Source: Winogradskyella aurantia
GTDB taxonomy: Bacteria; Bacteroidota; Bacteroidia; Flavobacteriales; Flavobacteriaceae
DNA length: 64,000 nt
Direction: 5' to 3'
NCBI RefSeq assembly: GCF_002266855.1
Contig: NZ_NGJN01000002.1
Location: forward strand, 62,001 to 126,000
Part shown: in pieces, positions 16,341 to 24,448 of the stretch
How positions within the stretch are numbered: position 1 is the first letter of the stretch
Layout: each line of letters opens with the position of its first letter
Translations under genes and position numbers: made by a program
Notes under the pieces: generated by a model
Seen by the model: only the letters and a program-made list of their open reading frames with translations
What the model was told of the DNA's origin: nothing
Databases searched by the model: none

Positions 16341-17190
16341 GAATTAGCTAGCGCTGATTCTTTAGGGGGAGGCTGTACAACAGCAAAAGTCCATGTCACC
16401 TGCGGTGCCACAGGTACTTTTTTTTGCACCAAGGTTTAGAAGCTATTTTGAGAATTAGCTAGCGCTGATTCTTTAGGGGGAGGCTGTACAACAGCAAAAG
16501 TCCATGTCACCTGCGGTGCCACTGGTATTTTTTTGTACCAAGGTTTAGAAGATGTTTAGAGAATTAGCTAGCGCTGATTCTTTTGGGGGAGGCTGTACAA
16601 CAGCAAAAGTCCATGTCACCTGCGGTGCCACTGGTATATTTTTGTACCAAGGTTAAGAAGATGTTTTGAGAATTAGCTAGCGCTGATTCTTTAGGGGGAG
16701 GCCTTACAACAGCAAAAGTCCATGTCACCTGCGGTGCCGTTGGTATTTTTTTAACCAAAGGTTGGAAGTCGTTTGGAGAATTAGCTAGCGCTGATTCTTT
16801 AGGGGGAGGCCTCACAACAGCAAAAGTCCGTGTCACCTGCGGTGCCACTGGTATATTTTTTCACTGAGGTTAAGAAGATGTTTTGAGAATTAGCTAGCGC
16901 TGATTCCTTAGGGGGATGCCTCACAACAGCAAAAGTCCGTGTCACCTGCGGTGCCACTGGTATTATTTCACACTGAGGTTTAGAAGATGTTTGGAGAATT
17001 AGCTGGCGCTGATTCTTTAGGGGGAGGCTGTACAACTGCAAAAGTCCATGTCACCTTCGGTGCCACTGGTACTTTTTTTTGTACCAAGGTTAAGAAGCTA
17101 TTTGGAGAATTAGCTGGCGCTGATTCTTTAGGGGGAGGCTGTACAACAGCAAAAGTCCATGTCACCTTCGGTGCCACTGGTACTTTTTTA
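16341..17190 (+). repeat. Eight tandem copies of a ~109-bp hairpin-rich repeat
   Basis: Copies start at 16341, 16452, 16561, 16670, 16778, 16887, 16996 and 17107, spaced 108-111 bp. Each unit has four dyads: GAATTAGC-TAGC-GCTGATTC (one wobble), GCTGT-ACA-ACAGC, CACC-TGC-GGTG, and TGGTA-T-rich-TACCA. Copies 7 and 8 share GGCGCTGATTC and CACCTTCGGTG variants. The spacing is not a multiple of three and frames through the array change, so it is not coding. The stretch 16222-16340 holds only a partial lead-in. It may encode structured RNA or be a repeat-family expansion; the function is unknown. Confidence 0.92.
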
Positions 17191-17227
17191 CCCCACTTCA
17201 CTTTGAGCAAGCTCAAGTTTGTGGTAT

Positions 17228-17254
17228 AAAAAAATCCAGCACGTTCGTGCTGGA
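17228..17254 (-). terminator. Terminator of the tRNA-Met gene
   Basis: On -, stem TCCAGCAC-GAAC-GTGCTGGA (17254-17235) is followed by seven T (17234-17228). It lies directly downstream of the tRNA and is identical in stem to the terminator at 5174-5203. Confidence 0.85.
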
Positions 17255-17266
17255 CTCTTGCTGTTG

Positions 17267-17340
17267 TAGCGAGATCGAGAATTGAACTCGAGACCTCCGG
17301 GTTATGAATCCGACGCTCTAACCAACTGAGCTACCTCGCC
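17267..17340 (-). tRNA. tRNA-Met (anticodon CAT)
   Basis: The - strand folds as a 74-nt cloverleaf. The acceptor 5' strand GGCGAGG pairs with TCTCGCT (two G-U pairs), the D-arm has AGCTCAGTTGGTTAGAGC, the anticodon loop TTCATAA lies in stem CGGA/CCG with anticodon CAT, and the T-arm is TCGAG-TTCAATT-CTCGA with discriminator A at 17267. CCA is not encoded. The first acceptor pair is G-U, and the body resembles elongator tRNA-Met of Flavobacteriaceae rather than initiator tRNA. Confidence 0.95.
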
Positions 17341-17469
17341 ATTATTGCGGCTGCAAATATATAAACAAAATCATCGACTGCAAACAGATGAATCTAAAAA
17401 AATATTTTTCTCAGATAGTTTTGAATTGTACCATAATTGTATATATTGAGCACATAATACAAAGCTTAT

Positions 17470-17862
17470 ATGGACGACAAAGAAAAATTTGAAATGGAGT
17501 TTGTGATTCACGCTTCGCCATCATTATTATACCAGTATCTCTCTACACCATCAGGGCTTTCCGAGTGGTTTGCAGATAATGTCAATTCCCGCGGCGAACT
17601 CTTTACCTTTATCTGGGACGGCTCCGAGGAAAAAGCAAAACTGCTCAGCAAGAAAAGTGGTGAGCGCATTAAGTTTCGTTGGCTGGTTGATGAGGAGGAT
17701 GGGTATTCCTATTTTTTCGAAATGCGTATCCAAGTGGATGAGATTACAAAGGATGTGTCTTTGATGATTACGGATTTTTCTGAGGAAGATGAAATTGAAG
17801 AAGCCAAAATGTTATGGGATAACCAAATCTCTAGCCTAAAGCAAGTTTTAGGTTCGGCTTAA
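17470..17862 (+). CDS. START-like / SRPBCC domain protein
   Basis: A 130-aa protein with the helix-grip start 'FEMEFVIHASPSLLYQYLSTPSGLSEWFADNV' spread over residues 6-37, then beta strands and a long C-terminal helix ('AKMLWDNQISSLKQVL'). This is the small START-like family typical of Bacteroidota. Proteins of this fold hold hydrophobic ligands in a cavity; the ligand is unknown here. The ATG at 17470 gives the family's normal N-terminus. It is followed by an aminotransferase gene that has its own -7 box. Confidence 0.9.
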   Translation: MDDKEKFEMEFVIHASPSLLYQYLSTPSGLSEWFADNVNSRGELFTFIWDGSEEKAKLLSKKSGERIKFRWLVDEEDGYSYFFEMRIQVDEITKDVSLMITDFSEEDEIEEAKMLWDNQISSLKQVLGSA

Positions 17863-17884
17863 CAAAAGACCAACTATTCTAAAC

Positions 17885-17892
17885 TATATTTG
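17885..17892 (+). promoter_or_regulatory. -7 box TATATTTG before the aminotransferase gene
   Basis: Exact match to the Bacteroidota TAnnTTTG -7 element, 35 bp upstream of the start codon at 17928. No clear TTG -33 partner is seen. Confidence 0.5.
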
Positions 17893-17927
17893 TCTCGTTT
17901 TTATCTAAATAAAACGAGATTTTTTTT

Positions 17928-18779
17928 ATGATTAATGTCAACGGCGCTTTACTTCCAGAAACCGATGTTACCTTAGCTATAGAAAATAGGGGCTACAAGT
18001 ATGGCGATGCCCTTTTTGAAACCCTCAAGGTCGTTAATGGTAAGATTTTCTTTTGGGAAGATCATTATTTTAGATTGATGGCGTCCATGCGGATCATGCG
18101 TATGGATATTCCTATGAGCTTCACCATGGAATTTCTAGAAGCCGAAATTTTAAAAACCCTAGACGCCAATGACCTCCTAAAGTCCAGTGCCAGGGTACGA
18201 CTTAATGTAGATAGAGGCGTGGGCGGTAAGTACTTGCCTTCTGCTGACGCTGAGGTCCAGTTCAACATTGTTGTGGAGCCGCACGATAATCCGTTTTATA
18301 CCATTGCAGAAGAGCAAGACTATGTGGTGGATCTCTATAAGGATTATTATATGGCGCCCGGCTTGCTGTCTGGCTTAAAGTCCAACAACAAAGCGCTTCA
18401 AGTGATGGGTAGTATCTACGCCGAGGAAAACGACCTGGCCAATTGCCTCGTACTCAATACCAACAAAAGTGTTATCGAGGCCCTTAACGGCAATCTCTTT
18501 TTGGTGAAGGGCGACCGTATTAAAACACCACCGTTGGAGGATGGCTGCCTAAAAGGCGTGATGCGCAAACAAATCCTTGAGGTGCTGTCTAAGGATGTCA
18601 ACCTGTATGTGGAAGAGGCCTCCATTAGTCCCTTTGAACTCCAAAAAGCCGATGAGCTCTTTATCACCAATGTCATAAAGGGCATTGTGCCCATAACCAA
18701 GTATCGTAAAAAGGACTACGGTAACGCCTTTGCCAAAAAGGTGCTGATGAAGTTAAATACGCAATTGCGCTTGACTTAA
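17928..18779 (+). CDS. Class IV aminotransferase (PabC / branched-chain type)
   Basis: A 283-aa PLP enzyme of fold type IV. The N-terminus 'INVNGALLPETDVTLAIENRGYKYGDALFETLKVVNG' (over 37 residues) matches the family. The PLP lysine is likely in 'GLKSNNKALQVMG' (around 146-150), and 'GCLKGVMRKQILEV' and 'ELFITNVIKGIVPI' are conserved later motifs. The family includes aminodeoxychorismate lyase (PabC, folate synthesis), D-amino acid and branched-chain aminotransferases; sequence reading alone does not decide the substrate. It is convergent with the YqgE gene with a 4-bp overlap of the ends. Confidence 0.88.
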   Translation: MINVNGALLPETDVTLAIENRGYKYGDALFETLKVVNGKIFFWEDHYFRLMASMRIMRMDIPMSFTMEFLEAEILKTLDANDLLKSSARVRLNVDRGVGGKYLPSADAEVQFNIVVEPHDNPFYTIAEEQDYVVDLYKDYYMAPGLLSGLKSNNKALQVMGSIYAEENDLANCLVLNTNKSVIEALNGNLFLVKGDRIKTPPLEDGCLKGVMRKQILEVLSKDVNLYVEEASISPFELQKADELFITNVIKGIVPITKYRKKDYGNAFAKKVLMKLNTQLRLT

Positions 18780-19330
18780 TTGTAGCTTGGATTTTCGGGA
18801 GCGTTAGACCATATGCTGTAATCTCCACCGAGTTCCAACATTTTGTCCCGCCAAAACGTACTGCAGGATTTTGCGATGATGTCGTTAGCGTACACATTTT
18901 CGGTAACCAACCAGGCATTGGATTGCAATTCATTGTCCAGCTGCTCTTCCGCCCAGCCCGCATAACCCAGAAAGAAGCGGATGTCGGTTTTTGAGATACG
19001 CTCGGTATTGATGAGTTCTAAAACCACACTAAAATCACCACCCCAAAATATCCCATTGGATATTTCTATACTGTTGGGAATTAAATCGGGCGACTTATGT
19101 ATAAAGTAGAGATTATCCTGTTCCACCGGGCCACCGTTATAGACGGTAAAATCGGCATCGGTACCTTCAACGAGGTCCTGGAGTTTGTAATCTAGTGGTT
19201 TGTTTAAGATAAAACCAACAGAACCTAGGGCGTTATGATCGGCCAAAAGAATAACCGCGCGATTAAAAGATAAATCACCAATTATGGACGGTTCTGCAAT
19301 CAAAAGACTGCCTTTTTCCGGTCTGCTCAT
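18776..19330 (-). CDS. YqgE/AlgH family protein
   Basis: A 184-aa protein with the family signature 'KGSLLIAEPSIIGDLSFNRAVILL..HN..GS.GFILNKPL' in the first 50 residues, 'VYNGGPVEQDNLYFIHKSPDLI' (about 83-104), and 'FFLGYAGWAEEQLDNELQSNAWLV' towards the C-terminus. Length is normal. No catalytic role is established for the family; AlgH has been linked to alginate regulation in Pseudomonas. It is a single gene convergent with the aminotransferase. Confidence 0.93.
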   Translation of the reverse strand: MSRPEKGSLLIAEPSIIGDLSFNRAVILLADHNALGSVGFILNKPLDYKLQDLVEGTDADFTVYNGGPVEQDNLYFIHKSPDLIPNSIEISNGIFWGGDFSVVLELINTERISKTDIRFFLGYAGWAEEQLDNELQSNAWLVTENVYANDIIAKSCSTFWRDKMLELGGDYSIWSNAPENPSYN

Positions 19331-19409
19331 AGGTATAACCTTGTTTTAAGACGTTTAAATCTATACTATTTTTATTAAATAAACAAGGTAAACGGTTTAA
19401 ACTTAGCAC

Positions 19410-19436
19410 AAAAAAAACCTGCTCGATAGAGCAGGC
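19410..19436 (-). terminator. Terminator of the HU gene
   Basis: On -, stem CCTGCTC-TATC-GAGCAGG (19435-19418) is followed by a run of T, 26 bp past the HU stop. Confidence 0.85.
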
Positions 19437-19461
19437 TTTATATTTTAAAAGGAAATTGCTT

Positions 19462-19734
19462 TTAGTTAACAGCATTGCTTAAGTCAGAACCTGCCTTAAA
19501 CTTAACTACATTTTTTGCTTTAATCTTGATAGTCTTTCCAGTTTGTGGGTTTCTTCCTTCTCTTGCAGCTCTTCTAGATACTGACCAAGAACCAAAACCT
19601 ACTAAAGAAACTCTGTTTCCTTTTTGTAAAGCGCCTTCAATGTCAATTAACATAGAATCTAATGCTTTTTTTGCAGCTGCCTTAGTAATTCCAGCATTCT
19701 CTGCCATACCATTGATTAAATCTGTTTTGTTCAT
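19462..19734 (-). CDS. hup: HU family DNA-binding protein
   Basis: A 90-aa protein, the usual HU length. It starts 'MNKTDLINGMAENAGITK', has the dimer helices, then 'VGFGSWSVSRRAAREGRNP' and 'GKTIKIKAKNVVKFKAG', which form the beta arms that insert into the DNA minor groove. It binds DNA non-specifically as a dimer and shapes the nucleoid. It is monocistronic with its own terminator; a divergence of about 190 bp to the fmt gene holds nothing else recognisable. Confidence 0.97.
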   Translation of the reverse strand: MNKTDLINGMAENAGITKAAAKKALDSMLIDIEGALQKGNRVSLVGFGSWSVSRRAAREGRNPQTGKTIKIKAKNVVKFKAGSDLSNAVN

Positions 19735-19928
19735 AAAGTTTTAATTTAAATTGTTAAAAATTAGGTTTTATAATAGTATTTGTTAAAACCGTATACAAAT
19801 TTATTAGTAAAATTAAGCTACGCAAGGAATAGCAAGGGAAATCGGCGTTTTTGTTGATAAGTCAAGCCATTTGTTAATAAAGGAATGTCATTTGTCGGAT
19901 TTTTTTCTATACCACTGGTTACAAGGGT

Positions 19929-20888
19929 TTACAATAGTTTGGCCTTTTTTGAAAATGTATACCCATTTAAAAGCGATTTAACATCCATTTTTCGCTTTCC
20001 GGGAAGTTGTAGCTCTAGGATTTCAATAAAGCCACCCTCGCAGGCTACTTTTAGGCTGTCTTTGGCGGCAATCAACTGTCCAGGTTCTAGGTGGTGGGTA
20101 TCGCGCTCTTTGCTAATACCATAGATCTTAACCGTGAGCTGTTCCCGGTCATCGTTGGCCAAATAGCACGAGGCAGCTGGAAATGGATTTAAGCCTCTTA
20201 TTTTATTGTAGATCGTGTCCAAGGGTGCCGTCCAGTCGATCTTACAATTATCGCGGTTGAGTTTGTAAGCGGTTTTTAAGGGGCCCGTTTGGGCTTGTAC
20301 TTGGGGTGCTACCGCATTGGCCTCGATCTGTTGCACCGTTTTAATGACCAGTGCACTGCCAAGGGCCATCAGTTTATCGTGAAGTTCACCAACCGTAGTG
20401 TCTTCGTCTATCGCAGTTCGCTCGCTTAAGATAATGGCGCCTGTATCGATTTTATCATCAATAAAGAAGGTAGTGACCCCAGTTTCGGTCTCACCATTGA
20501 TAATGGCCCAGTGGATAGGTGCCGCGCCTCTATACTGTGGGAGCAAGGAGGCATGGAGGTTAAAGGTGCCGTAGTCTGGCATTTGCCAAACCACTTTGGG
20601 CAACATCCTAAAGGCCACCACAATTTGTAAATTTGCTTCTAGGGCCTTGAGTTGCTCTATAAAGGTTTCGGATTTCAGATTGGTGGGCTGCAATACGGTT
20701 AAGTTGTGCTCCAAAGCAAAGGCTTTAACGGCCGAGGCTTTTAGTTTTTGTCCCCTTCCGGCAGGGCGGTCTGGTGCCGTGATAACACCAACCACGTTAT
20801 AGTTGTGATCTAACAAGGCCTTTAAGGTAGCCACAGCAAAATCTGGCGTACCCATAAACACGATTCTCAGGTCTCTTTTGGTTGTCAT
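19929..20888 (-). CDS. fmt: Methionyl-tRNA formyltransferase
   Basis: A 319-aa enzyme that formylates Met on initiator tRNA using 10-formyl-THF. It has the N-terminal Rossmann start 'LRIVFMGTPDFAV', the catalytic 'NLHASLLPQYRGAAPI' (Asn/His, around 110-125) and 'DDKIDTGAII' with the catalytic Asp. The C-terminal OB-like domain (about 210-319) contains 'RDNCKIDW' and 'GLNPFPAA' motifs of the family. The gene overlaps the end of recQ by 4 bp and is probably cotranscribed with it. Confidence 0.97.
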   Translation of the reverse strand: MTTKRDLRIVFMGTPDFAVATLKALLDHNYNVVGVITAPDRPAGRGQKLKASAVKAFALEHNLTVLQPTNLKSETFIEQLKALEANLQIVVAFRMLPKVVWQMPDYGTFNLHASLLPQYRGAAPIHWAIINGETETGVTTFFIDDKIDTGAIILSERTAIDEDTTVGELHDKLMALGSALVIKTVQQIEANAVAPQVQAQTGPLKTAYKLNRDNCKIDWTAPLDTIYNKIRGLNPFPAASCYLANDDREQLTVKIYGISKERDTHHLEPGQLIAAKDSLKVACEGGFIEILELQLPGKRKMDVKSLLNGYTFSKKAKLL

Positions 20889-22783
20889 AATAGGGTGTAG
20901 GTGTTTTTAGCGGTTAAGGTTATTTTTTTTAGTTCCAAGAGTTCATTAAGGCCGTGGATCAAGGCTTGCTCCGAACAGTGCATGGTATCGAGTAACTGAC
21001 GCGAAGATAAGGCTTCGGTCTGAAGTGTCTCTAAAATAGCAGCTTTAAGTCCATCAAGGTCCGTGCGGTGTGTTTTAGGCTGTTTGGATTGGCATACCGA
21101 ACATATACCACAAGCCTCATGACCGGTTTCCCCAAAATAGTCCAACAGATAGAGGCTCTTGCATACGCTATCATTATTGACATAGCTGATGACCGCTTCA
21201 ATCTGGCGCTGCTTCAGTTGGTTTTGTTGTTCAATTATTTTGGCAATAGGATTAATGGTAATATCGTCTTCCCGCGGTTTTAAAAAGGTGATTTCAGAAT
21301 CGGTATGGGCCATTTCAAGGCTAATGATACCATCTTTCTCTAAGCGCTGTAACTGTTCGATAACCGTTTTTTCAGGAAGATTACACTTCGTTACCACCAA
21401 GTTAAGGTCTACCTTGGTATCATAATCAAAAATACCACCGTAGGTGCGCAATAGTACCTTGACCACGGTGTTGAGTTCCATATGCTTTTCCAGATAGCTG
21501 AATAAGGTCGTATTTGAGGTAATGAACTGTATCTTGGTCCTAAAGTTAAAGTGCTGCACCAACGCTATAATACCGTTTCTATCCAATACCAACAGGGCAT
21601 TGTAGGTGTTACTGGCGCTGAGCTTATAGGTGTTACAGAATTTTCTGAAATCGAGTTGGTGGGAACTGTTTTCGCCTTCACCATAGGAGACCTGGAAATA
21701 ATTACACAACTTATTGTATACCAATTTTACGTCGCTCACATCAGGTAAGCTATTTAGGAACTGTGACTTAAGATGATCTTCATCGATCTTCTGTTTTAAG
21801 ATATAGGCATAGGCCGCTTCACCATCTCTTCCGGCTCTACCGGCCTCTTGATAATAACTCTCTAGGCTTTCAGGTAAATTAAAGTGAATCACAGTCTTGA
21901 CATTGGCCTTGTCGATGCCCATGCCAAAGGCCGTAGTGGCCACCATGATTTGTTGTTGTTCGTTCATCCATTGCACCAAGCGTTGTTGCTTTTCCTTGTT
22001 GGTTATGCCTCCGTGATAGAAAGTAGAGCTAAATCCTTGCGCCTTTAGGTAGTTATGGATGTCCGTCGTGGCCCTGCGGTTTCTCACATAGATAATGGAA
22101 GGCCCCTCGTGGATTTTTAAAATATGCTGTAATTGAAAGAGCTTATCATCGGTATGAACCACGTGATAGGCAATGTTGGGCCTTTCAAAGGAGGCCTTGA
22201 AGATTTTGGGATCTATAAAATCTAGATTCTCAATGATATCAGCGACCACATGAGGTTTGGCCGTGGCGGTCAATGCAATGCAATTGACCTGTGGTTGCAG
22301 TTCCCTAAGGGTTTTAATGTGCTTATAGGCCGGTCTAAAATCATTGCCCCATTGGCTGATGCAGTGGGCCTCATCCACAGCAATGAGGTTGACGTTCATA
22401 CGTTGGATGCGCTCTTGTACTAGGGTCTGCTGAAGCCGTTCGGGCGATAAATAGAGAAACTTATAGTTGCCGTAAATACAATTGTCCAGTAGGGTATCCA
22501 AGTCGGCATAAGAGATGCCAGAGGTAAGGGCTATGGCCTTGATGCCTTTTGTTTTAAGACTGTTTACTTGGTCCTTCATCAAGGCAATTAAGGGCGACAC
22601 CACAATACATATCCCATCTCTTATTAAGGCTGGAATTTGAAAGCATATGGATTTGCCACCGCCTGTGGGCAATAGGGCGAAAGTATCCTCATTGGCCAAT
22701 ACCGCTTCTATAATCTCCTCCTGAAGTGGTCTGAAAGACCTGTGGTTCCAATACCGTTCTAAAACCTCAATGGGGTGCATCAT
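20885..22783 (-). CDS. recQ: ATP-dependent DNA helicase RecQ
   Basis: A 632-aa 3'-5' superfamily 2 helicase. Motif 0 is 'FRPLQEEII', Walker A 'LLPTGGGKSICFQ' (about 38-50), DEAH box 'AVDEAHCISQWGNDFRP', motif III 'ALTATAKP' and motif VI 'QEAGRAGRDG'. A RecQ-Ct zinc site is seen in 'CKSLYLLDYFGE.....CGICSVC', then a winged-helix end. No HRDC domain is obvious, and the protein ends soon after the winged helix, as in other short RecQ proteins of Bacteroidota. Overlapping ends link it to fmt and to the upstream kinase-like gene. Confidence 0.96.
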   Translation of the reverse strand: MMHPIEVLERYWNHRSFRPLQEEIIEAVLANEDTFALLPTGGGKSICFQIPALIRDGICIVVSPLIALMKDQVNSLKTKGIKAIALTSGISYADLDTLLDNCIYGNYKFLYLSPERLQQTLVQERIQRMNVNLIAVDEAHCISQWGNDFRPAYKHIKTLRELQPQVNCIALTATAKPHVVADIIENLDFIDPKIFKASFERPNIAYHVVHTDDKLFQLQHILKIHEGPSIIYVRNRRATTDIHNYLKAQGFSSTFYHGGITNKEKQQRLVQWMNEQQQIMVATTAFGMGIDKANVKTVIHFNLPESLESYYQEAGRAGRDGEAAYAYILKQKIDEDHLKSQFLNSLPDVSDVKLVYNKLCNYFQVSYGEGENSSHQLDFRKFCNTYKLSASNTYNALLVLDRNGIIALVQHFNFRTKIQFITSNTTLFSYLEKHMELNTVVKVLLRTYGGIFDYDTKVDLNLVVTKCNLPEKTVIEQLQRLEKDGIISLEMAHTDSEITFLKPREDDITINPIAKIIEQQNQLKQRQIEAVISYVNNDSVCKSLYLLDYFGETGHEACGICSVCQSKQPKTHRTDLDGLKAAILETLQTEALSSRQLLDTMHCSEQALIHGLNELLELKKITLTAKNTYTLL

Positions 22784-23322
22784 TTTAAATTTAGCGTATC
22801 TAACAAGAAGTTAGTTCTTTTTTCAATGGATTCAAAAGGAACATCGATTAAATCGTAGCCAAAACGGGTATAGGTCTTGACGAGCTGGTCGTGTATGGCA
22901 GAGGCTTCTTCAAAATTTTCATAGCGCTCACTGTCGCTAACAAAAATATCACGCCATGGAGCCAAAATAAAAACCTTGTCGTATCTATGGGTTTTACAGG
23001 CTTCTACAAAGTGATGCGGGTAGGAGTCGCCGGAATATTCCATATAGGCTACAATATCCGGAATGCCGCGGTCTAAAAATACGGCGGGCTGTCCTTCGTT
23101 ATGGGCCTTGTGGAATTGTTCGGCTCGACCGTCTAGTAATTTTTGACTAAATAGAAGTGGTTCAGATAAAAAAAGTTGATCAATGCCATTTTGTCGCGCT
23201 TCTAAGGTAATATCCCGAGCGATCTCGTCATAGCAAGTAAAGCCTAGGTTTTTTAGGTGGTTTATGATGGATGATTTTCCTGTGCCGGGCCCTCCGGTGA
23301 TCACGACTTTCTTAGAATTCAA
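22780..23322 (-). CDS. AAA family P-loop NTPase (NadR/thymidylate kinase-like)
   Basis: About 180 aa from the TTG at 23322, giving 'NSKKVVITGGPGTGKSSIINHLKNL'. The frame stays open to 23415, but that extension would overlap the divergent DUF493 gene and its promoter. Walker A is GGPGTGKS; 'VFLDRGIPDIVAYM' resembles the Walker B/substrate segment and 'LAPW' the lid region of AAA_28 kinases. The substrate is unknown; related proteins include nucleoside or nicotinamide riboside kinases. It ends in a 4-bp overlap with recQ, which points to one operon. Confidence 0.85.
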   Translation of the reverse strand: MNSKKVVITGGPGTGKSSIINHLKNLGFTCYDEIARDITLEARQNGIDQLFLSEPLLFSQKLLDGRAEQFHKAHNEGQPAVFLDRGIPDIVAYMEYSGDSYPHHFVEACKTHRYDKVFILAPWRDIFVSDSERYENFEEASAIHDQLVKTYTRFGYDLIDVPFESIEKRTNFLLDTLNLK

Positions 23323-23387
23323 ACTGGCAGTATTTTTGAAGTAATGTGGGTAACAAATAATAACACTGAAAAATGCGAAGATAGCTG

Positions 23388-23395
23388 TATCTTTG
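23388..23395 (+). promoter_or_regulatory. -7 box TATCTTTG of the DUF493 gene
   Basis: Exact Bacteroidota -7 element ending 18 bp before the ATG at 23414. Because it overlaps a possible TTG start at 23393, it supports the shorter reading frame. Confidence 0.65.
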
Positions 23396-23413
23396 CAATT
23401 GAAAAATTTTAGC

Positions 23414-23707
23414 ATGGACGAAAACCGTAAAACAGAAGAATTCTATATAAAGTTAAAAGGGCAACTGCAGGATACTGCACTTTGGCCTACCGAATATCTT
23501 TATAAATTTATCGTCATTACCGAAGAGGCCAAGATAGATGAGCTAAAATCCTTATTTAACCATCAGGGTGCCGTGATAACCACGAGATTATCAAAGAACG
23601 GCAAGTACACCAGTGTCTCTGTGAACGTGCGTATGAAAAACCCAGATGCTGTTATCGTAAAATATAAGGAAGTGGCCGCAAAGATAGAAGGTGTAATTTC
23701 TCTTTAA
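23414..23707 (+). CDS. DUF493 (YbeD-like) family protein
   Basis: A 97-aa protein beginning 'MDENRKTEEFYIKLKGQL'. It has a ferredoxin-like ACT-related fold pattern: 'YLYKFIVI', 'VITTRLSKNGKYTSVSVNVRM' and 'VIVKYKEVAAKIEGV'. YbeD homologues are small regulatory-type proteins of unclear role. The ATG at 23414 is chosen because a -7 box lies directly upstream. It is divergent from the recQ operon and followed by DUF4290 with its own spacer. Confidence 0.9.
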   Translation: MDENRKTEEFYIKLKGQLQDTALWPTEYLYKFIVITEEAKIDELKSLFNHQGAVITTRLSKNGKYTSVSVNVRMKNPDAVIVKYKEVAAKIEGVISL

Positions 23708-23795
23708 AAGTTCGGGGAAGCTCCGTATTTTTTTGTACTTTGCGACAGACCTAAACGCTACGGGTTAACAATAACACACTACACAATTTACCATT

Positions 23796-24443
23796 TTGAT
23801 TGACGATTTAGAATACAACACAGAGCGGGAACATTTAATTATACCAGAATATGGCCGTCATCTTCAAAAGATGATTAACTATGCCAAATCTCGCGAAACA
23901 AAAGAAGAACGCAATAAATTAGCAAAGGCCATTATTTCCGTTATGGGAAATTTGCAGCCCCATCTTAGGGACGTACCGGATTTTCAGCACAAGTTATGGG
24001 ATCAGCTTTTTATTATGGCCGATTTTGAATTGGATGCAGATTCACCATATCCAAAACCCTCCAAGGAAGAACTGAGCTCAAGACCTGACCCTTTAAGGTA
24101 CCCACAAAACCATCCCAAATACCGCTTTTACGGCAACAATATCAAGACCATGATAGATGTGGCCTGTACTTGGGAAGAAGGTGACATGAAAGAAGCTTTG
24201 GTCTATACCATTGCTAACCACATGAAAAAATGCTACCTCAATTGGAATAAGGATACCGTTGAGGACGAGGTCATCTTCAAACATTTATATGAATTGTCCA
24301 ACGGGAAAATCAACCTTAAGAACAGCGAGGAAGACCTTACCGATGCAACAAGCCTTATGCGCACTAAGTCCAAGTACAGCGGACATAAAAGTGGCTCAAA
24401 AAAAACTAAAAAGAAATATTCCAGCAATAGAAAACGTTATTAA
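23796..24443 (+). CDS. DUF4290 family protein
   Basis: A 215-aa cytosolic protein starting at TTG (23796) with 'IDDLEYNTEREHLIIPEYGRHLQKMI', the family signature. The middle ('MGNLQPHLRDVPDFQHKLWDQLFIM') and 'YPQNHPKYRFYGNNIKTMI' are also typical. The C-terminus is a basic Lys/Ser-rich tail (about 190-215). The family is restricted to Bacteroidota and lies directly before murA; here only 5 bp separate the two, so they are one operon. A TACTTTG box lies at 23736-23742. No biochemical function is known. Confidence 0.92.
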   Translation: MIDDLEYNTEREHLIIPEYGRHLQKMINYAKSRETKEERNKLAKAIISVMGNLQPHLRDVPDFQHKLWDQLFIMADFELDADSPYPKPSKEELSSRPDPLRYPQNHPKYRFYGNNIKTMIDVACTWEEGDMKEALVYTIANHMKKCYLNWNKDTVEDEVIFKHLYELSNGKINLKNSEEDLTDATSLMRTKSKYSGHKSGSKKTKKKYSSNRKRY

Positions 24444-24448
24444 AACGT

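Noticed and set aside
16341-17190. Repeat array as a CRISPR
   Set aside because: Units are tandem over their full ~109 bp, with no unique spacers of constant length and no cas genes nearby.
16564-17229. Several 78-94-codon open frames within the repeat array
   Set aside because: They arise from the repeat sequence, shift frame because the spacing is 108-111 bp, and resemble no protein.
23323-23415. Longer N-terminus for the AAA NTPase
   Set aside because: It would overlap the promoter and start of the divergent DUF493 gene and adds a hydrophobic stretch not seen in the family.
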